Positions 9,001 to 12,976 of a stretch of DNA of 12,976 bases are shown in pieces. The notes under the pieces are model-generated. The model worked only from the letters and a program-made list of their open reading frames with translations, had not been told where the DNA came from and made no database searches. The position numbers and the translations under genes are program-made. Each line of letters opens with the position of its first letter. Position 1 is the stretch's first letter. Origin of the DNA: Thoreauomyces humboldtii (lineage: Eukaryota; Chytridiomycota; Chytridiomycetes; Spizellomycetales; Powellomycetaceae); assembly GCA_027596035.1 (NCBI GenBank), contig JADGJA010000665.1:1-12976 (forward strand), in the 5' to 3' direction.

Positions 9001-10796
9001 ATTGGAGCTCGAACAACCAGGCTCCTACGATGACTAGTGGTAAGCATTGATATTGCTCACATTAATGACTACGTTATCAAGGGTCTCACGCGCGCATCTA
9101 TCGTAGATATGTCTGGAAGCTTGTGGCAGTATCTCAAAACAGCATTGTTCGTCGAAACTGTCATAGCACATGCCTTTTCCGACGCGCTGCTTTACCACGA
9201 ACCACCATCTCGAACCCACGACAACTCTGATTCTTGGGAGTTATATTCCCGATGCTCCAGAGAAGCTGTCCGTAATGTTTTTGCTACATTCTCCTCGCTG
9301 CATTTCGTGACTGCAAGATTCGGCTTGGCTGGGTTCCCAACCTGGCAAACGGCGCTGCAGGGCCTGGCTGAATGGATTGATCGGCACGACAATCAAATGA
9401 GTACGGCCGGAGGTTTTGCAAATGAGGTTGTCCGAGCAGTGTCACCGAACTATCGGGGAATCTATGGTGAGCTTCAAGGATGCTCTGGTCTTTCCCGCGG
9501 TCCTAACGCTCACAGCTATCGTTCCTCAGTACACCCGAGCCCGCTGGTGAAAGACAAGCTCATTTTTTACCTGACCGTATCGCGTCTACTGCTTCGGCGC
9601 CTGTCACCGGATTACGTCGAGCACGAATTGCTTCCCCGTCTGTACCCTTATCTGACGTTCAATATGGCGATACGGTCGTACGAACCAACAGTAGAAGACA
9701 AGGATCTTTTCGAACTCGCACACGCTTCCGTCGTCTCGCTTTTCGAAAGCGATGGCCGTCATGCCAGCTTGGCTGCGAGTTTTGCGCCCTGGTACTCGTC
9801 TGTGTTGATCGAGGTAGCGTTTCGTGAGCGTGCGTGGAACCTTTGGACATGTGACAACTGAGACGCTTTTCTCCCTATCAGCGATTTCCGGTGCCGATCG
9901 ATTTTGACCTCATGCGTCGCTCCTTCACGGTCATGGTCCGCGGGCTGTCTACAAACTCCAGTCGCGTTTCGAGAAGGCGACCAACGAAGGGATTTGGGGA
10001 CGAAGAAGAAGACGAGGATGGCGAAGAAGGGGCACCGACAAGGCTCCTGCGGAACGCTCGGAAAGTGATCGGCGAGAGCGAGGAATTATCTACCGCGACG
10101 ACCGCTTCCCGCCAACGGCGTCACGCGGTCGACCGTACGCAAGTCAATGACGACGACGATGACCCGTCGACATCTGGGGACGTGCAAGCAGAAGAGGAGG
10201 GAGAACTAGTGGCATGGACCTGCGTCGCTCGTCTTGCAGACGCCATATATCGGTTATCCTTGGACGACCCAAAGACTTCCCCGCCTTTGGAGGACCTTAC
10301 TGACTCGCCTGGATCCACGACTTCCCTAGCGAGCACCGAACGCTACACGGCCATTCTTGCGGCGTCACCTCCCACCGCGGCTCGGATACGGGAAGGGCAG
10401 CTCGCCACGGTCCTGTTCGACCAGATCTCGACGATCGCTCTTGTTGGGTTACCCCCACTTTTGACCACCATTCGTCACCTCTTACTAGGAGGGCCTGACG
10501 CAGCCAGGTATCTCGGGGGTCTGCTCACTGACGAGCCTGATGAGGACCGGGCCTTCACGATGCCCGACATCCCGGGTCTCGGCGCAGAGACCGATCCCGA
10601 CAGGTCGCTGGTGTGGAAATCTTTGTTCGACACAGTTGCACATTATCGAGGATTCGACTACACGCGACGAGAGGCGTGCGCTCAGTGGTATCTGAGCGTA
10701 TTGGAGGAGGCGCGAGCGGCCTGGAAGTCTCGAGGACAACAGAAAGTGCCGGCAGTTGATGATTTAGCCGTTCCTGAGCTGCGAGCAAAGCTATGA
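6056..10796 (+). CDS. PEX8: PEX8-like peroxin with C-terminal PTS1, 18 exons
   Basis: Pex8 sits on the matrix side of the peroxisomal membrane and links the docking and RING complexes of the import machinery; known fungal versions carry a PTS1. Modelled exons: 6056-6120, 6188-6294, 6368-6512, 6567-6711, 6774-6883, 6946-7120, 7178-7361, 7440-7574, 7630-7705, 7763-8097, 8162-8201, 8271-8431, 8492-8580, 8643-8911, 8969-9039, 9107-9466, 9530-9813, 9882-10796. Every junction is phase-consistent, giving 1221 residues. The protein is mostly helical. Pex8-like patterns lie in the C-terminal half: LWQYLKTALFVETV, LFELAHASVVSLFES (about 882-896), FDLMRRSFTVMVRGL, and TVLFDQISTIALVGLPPLL. An acidic, disordered insert covers about 945-1025. 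The protein ends in Ala-Lys-Leu. It is much longer than yeast Pex8 (about 600 residues). The call is by eye; another helical-repeat peroxisomal protein remains possible. Confidence 0.62.
7362..7439 (+). other. PEX8-like intron 7 with non-consensus donor
   Basis: A 78-nt intron with the poor donor GTCCTT directly followed by a run of Ts and an AG at about 7375. The acceptor is GGCAG at 7439. This choice keeps phase 1 and joins WVRKS to DISQQPG. An in-frame TGA at 7385 rules out simple read-through. Confidence 0.55.
9467..9529 (+). other. PEX8-like intron 16, stop-free and 63 nt
   Basis: Donor GTGAGC at 9467, branch-like CCTAAC, and acceptor CCTCAG at 9529. An earlier CACAG acceptor (ending 9514) would bring in a stop, so the later AG is used. 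Length is 3n and the intron has no stop, so retention would add 21 residues between NYRGIY and VHPSPLVKD. Confidence 0.65.
9999..10163 (+). other. Acidic low-complexity insert in the PEX8-like protein
   Basis: Encodes an Asp/Glu run (DEEEDEDGEE, about residues 957-966), a basic and Thr-rich linker, then an Asp run (NDDDDD, about 1006-1011), all in one exon. It splits the family-like helical region from the last helices and probably forms a flexible loop. Confidence 0.8.
10785..10793 (+). other. Peroxisomal targeting signal type 1 (AKL) codons
   Basis: The last three codons before TGA read Ala-Lys-Leu, preceded by Arg. This fits the (S/A/C)(K/R/H)L consensus recognised by the receptor Pex5. 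Its position at the very C-terminus, in a long exon read without ambiguity, supports import into peroxisomes. Confidence 0.8.
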
Positions 10797-11383
10797 TGGG
10801 TTCTGGAATGGAAGCCGTCGCATCGTGTTCACTCGCTCCGTAGTATTTTGTATACAGCACCACTTCTCAATCTTTTAACCATGACATACTCACACTCGGT
10901 AGATCTATGAACTCAGACTCGGGGACTGGTTCCCTGTCAGCTTGATGTTGATGCGCTAGTTGGCGCGATCGGCCATGACGCTGAGGTTGCTCTTCCCGGG
11001 GTGGTAGTGGTCGGTATCATGGCTGATGCTGTTGCTGTTGCCTGTTGCTGATCGTGTGCAGACGAAGGCAAGGCAAAGCGTCGAGTGTCCAATCGAGTGT
11101 CAAAGATCCCACACTCATCAATGGGGGAGTCGCTGTCGAAAGTCAAAGGGGAGGTCCGTGAGTGCATGCAGCGGACGGGCTAGTGACCGGACGGCGGGCA
11201 AGGTAACTGGACTGTGGGGAGCAACAAGGATACCGGTGAAAAAGATCGAAACCAAGCATTTTATTGCAGGTCATATGTAGGCGCAAGGCGAAGCAAAAAA
11301 GAGAAGGAGAAAGGAGACAGGAAGATGGAAGAGTGATAGTGGGAAGCATAGTGGATCCTGTCCGCCCAGATCCGTCATTCCAT
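10797..11383. other. Convergent 3' intergenic region between PEX8-like gene and RPL3
   Basis: The two genes end toward each other with 587 bp between stop codons. A short TTGCTG-type repeat lies at about 11027-11050. There is no clear poly(A) signal for the plus-strand gene; AT-rich sequence around 10845-10885 is the likeliest end. A 76-codon minus-strand frame (10937-11167) has low-complexity composition and no recognisable domain, so I do not call it a gene. Confidence 0.6.
11260..11265 (-). terminator. AATAAA poly(A) signal of RPL3
   Basis: The canonical hexamer AATAAA occurs on the minus strand about 120 nt downstream of the RPL3 stop, after a long pyrimidine-rich 3' UTR stretch (about 11278-11330). 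Position and strand fit mRNA 3'-end formation. Confidence 0.6.
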
Positions 11384-12660
11384 TTAAGCCTGGACGTCCT
11401 TCTTGCGGGTACCGTAGAAGGCGGCCTTCTCGGCAGCGGTCTGGAAACGACCGTGTCCGAACTTGGAGGACTGTGGAGAGCGAAGAGGAAAGAAGGTAAG
11501 CGTCCGTAAACAGCAGAGAGCGCAAAGTGCACGATCAAACTTACAGTGTCGATGAACTTGAGGGACACCTTCTCGAGCGCGGAGCGCTTGGAGTGGACGA
11601 GGAGCGACTTGCGAAGGGTGAGGACACGCTTCTTGACACCGACCGTCGAACCCTTGACCATGAGCCAGTCCTCCGCGACGACACCGTAGTGGGGGAATCC
11701 TCCGAGAGGAGTGATCTCCTTCTGGGTCAAGTCATACTCGGTGGCACCGCCGTTCTTGTCTCCGGCCTTTCCGACACGGTAGACCTTCTTGTTCATCTCG
11801 GTACGGTGGTGGTAACCGTCCTGACCGGCACGTGGCACGGAGTACATGACACGCGAAGGGTGCCACGCTCCGATACAAGCGACCTTGCGGAGACCCTTGT
11901 GGGTCTTGCGAGGAAGCTTCTTGGTTCCCCAACGGGCGGTGACACCCTCGAAACCCTTACCGTGGGTCACACCGATGATGTCGATCATCTCGTCCTGCTC
12001 GAAGACGGTGGCAACGTCGATGGTCTTCTCGAAGTGCTCCTTGGCCCAGGCGACCTTGTCGGCGATGGATCCGCCGTTGAGCTGGATCTCCATGACGTGG
12101 GCCTTCTTCTGTCCGATCTTGACCTTGCGGACCTGGGTGTGGGCGATCACGCGGATGACCTGGCAGTACTTGGCGATGCGCTCGAGCTGCGAGGTGATGG
12201 GCTTGGCTCCCTCAGTGTACTTCTTGGCGTACTTGGTGAAGGCCTTCTTCTTGGAGCGGTACCAGTTCTTGTAGAACCGACGCTTGATCTCGTCGCTGAG
12301 GTGCTCGGCCCAGACGGTGGTCAGGGAACGGAGACCACGGGGAGTCTCGACGTAACCGACAACACCGACGATGACCATGGGGGGAGTCTCGATGACGGTG
12401 ACGGCCTCGACGACTTCCTTCTTGTGCATCTCTGCAGACACAATGCGGGTCAGCCACTTGCAGTTGAACGCCACTTTGAAATCAATGCCAACTTACTGGA
12501 TCCGGGACGGTCGAGGTCGCGCACGATGTGCGACATACCGGCCTTGTAACCGAGGAATGCCGTAAGGTGGACGGGCTTCTTGGGGTCATCGCGGGGGAAG
12601 GACTTGCACTTTCCACGGTGACGGGCAGCGCGCTTACGGGGAAGGAACCCGAGGGAACCG
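11384..12660 (-). CDS. RPL3: Cytosolic ribosomal protein uL3, first exon outside window
   Basis: uL3 is a core 60S protein that reaches the peptidyl-transferase centre. Exons in the window: 12660-12497, 12431-11545 and 11470-11384, together 378 residues; the family has about 388, so only about 10 N-terminal residues are missing. The first in-window exon reads [17 protein letters not shown], then [20 protein letters not shown]. The central loop has [17 protein letters not shown], with the His that is 3-methylated in yeast and the Trp of the W-finger both intact, then [16 protein letters not shown]. The C-terminus is [18 protein letters not shown]. Codon use is strongly biased to C-ending codons, as expected for a highly expressed gene and unlike the neighbouring YPP1. 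The acceptor at 12661 requires two bases from an upstream exon. Confidence 0.97.
11471..11544 (-). other. RPL3 last intron
   Basis: A 74-nt intron with donor GTAAGT (11544) and pyrimidine-rich acceptor CTCCACAG (11471), phase 0. It joins KFIDT to SSKFGHGRF exactly as expected for uL3. Confidence 0.95.
12432..12496 (-). other. RPL3 middle intron
   Basis: A 65-nt intron with donor GTAAGT (12496), branch-like GCTGAC, and acceptor GTCTGCAG (12432), phase 1. It joins DLDRPGS to [10 protein letters not shown]; the Lys codon is split across the junction. Confidence 0.95.
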
Positions 12661-12976
12661 CTGAAGATAGGAAACCACAAGGTAAGCACTTCTGTTCCCA
12701 CGCCCATTCCGGTGAGGATTCCCACGGGCTGCGTCCGCCGACTCGGAACACAAAGATCTCCCACAGAAAGCAGCGGAACCAGCGACCTCCCGCTCTGCCA
12801 TCTTATCGACGGGTGCAAGCAACCGTTTGTCGGGGTCACGGCACACGACTCGGCCGGAGTGACCTCGGAAGCTGCGGTCCTCAGACATGTCCACCCCCCG
12901 CCCGCCTGTTCCGCCCCCCTCAATGTCCTGTTTTCCCTCCGCGAGTGCCTGACGCCCCAGCAGCAACGGTCGATGG
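12661..12976 (-). other. Upstream part of RPL3: probable first intron
   Basis: No sequence here encodes the conserved uL3 N-terminus, so the start codon must lie beyond 12976. The segment next to exon 2 has an intron 3' end: branch-like GCTTACC and a pyrimidine-rich acceptor CCTATCTTCAG at 12661. If all of it is intron, the first intron is over 316 nt, far longer than any other here. No box C/D or H/ACA snoRNA signature was seen. Confidence 0.6.

Noticed and set aside
10937..11167. Minus-strand 76-codon ORF in the convergent 3' region
   Set aside because: Its composition is Thr/Ser/Ala low-complexity with a simple repeat behind it; it has no domain and sits in the 3' flanks of two genes.
11527..12549. 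Plus-strand ORF of 340 codons opposite RPL3
   Set aside because: It is an antisense shadow produced by the strong codon bias of RPL3. Its Leu/Asp/Gly/Val-rich composition is that of a complemented ribosomal gene, and the minus strand is unmistakably uL3.
12634..12966. Minus-strand ORF with an ATG at 12889 as a possible RPL3 start
   Set aside because: It is out of frame with the uL3 exon and lacks the conserved short N-terminus. The in-frame upstream stretch is not conserved either, and an acceptor sits exactly at the uL3 boundary.

Overview
The window looks like nuclear DNA from a fungus, most likely a basidiomycete. Its protein-coding genes are broken by many short spliceosomal introns (29 complete ones modelled, 54-78 nt). 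Most introns have GT(A/G)xGx donors, CT(A/G)A-type branch sites and pyrimidine-rich AG acceptors. I saw no bacterial operon signals, mobile elements, CRISPR arrays, tRNA or rRNA genes. The class within Basidiomycota cannot be fixed by eye; the intron density and size would suit Tremellomycetes or Agaricomycetes.

Layout, left to right: (1) 4147 down to the left edge, minus strand: a YPP1/TTC7-type TPR protein, the scaffold that links the PI4-kinase Stt4 to the plasma-membrane anchor Efr3. It has 10 modelled exons and its 3' end lies outside the window. (2) 4148-5081: no confidently identified gene, only an unrecognised 132-codon minus-strand ORF at 4470-4868. (3) 5082-5991, minus strand: a two-exon YebC/TACO1-family mitochondrial translational activator with a presequence. 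(4) 5992-6055: only 64 bp between two divergent start codons. (5) 6056-10796, plus strand: an 18-exon gene for a protein of about 1221 residues, read as a PEX8-like peroxin; it ends in the peroxisomal targeting tripeptide Ala-Lys-Leu. (6) 10797-11383: convergent 3' flanks, with a poly(A) signal for the next gene. (7) 11384-12660, minus strand: ribosomal protein uL3 (RPL3), lacking only its first short exon, which must lie right of the window.

All four genes are housekeeping or organelle genes: phosphoinositide signalling, mitochondrial translation, peroxisome import and the cytosolic ribosome. They do not form a pathway. The closest link in the DNA is the head-to-head TACO1/PEX8 pair, which joins a mitochondrial and a peroxisomal gene across one tiny shared promoter. 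I found no convincing undescribed system. The points most worth a second look are that promoter, the unusually long PEX8-like protein, and three introns of 3n length without stops whose retention would keep the frame.

Exon models were built by hand from splice signals and reading phase. Every junction is phase-consistent, but three donors are non-consensus and should be checked with RNA.
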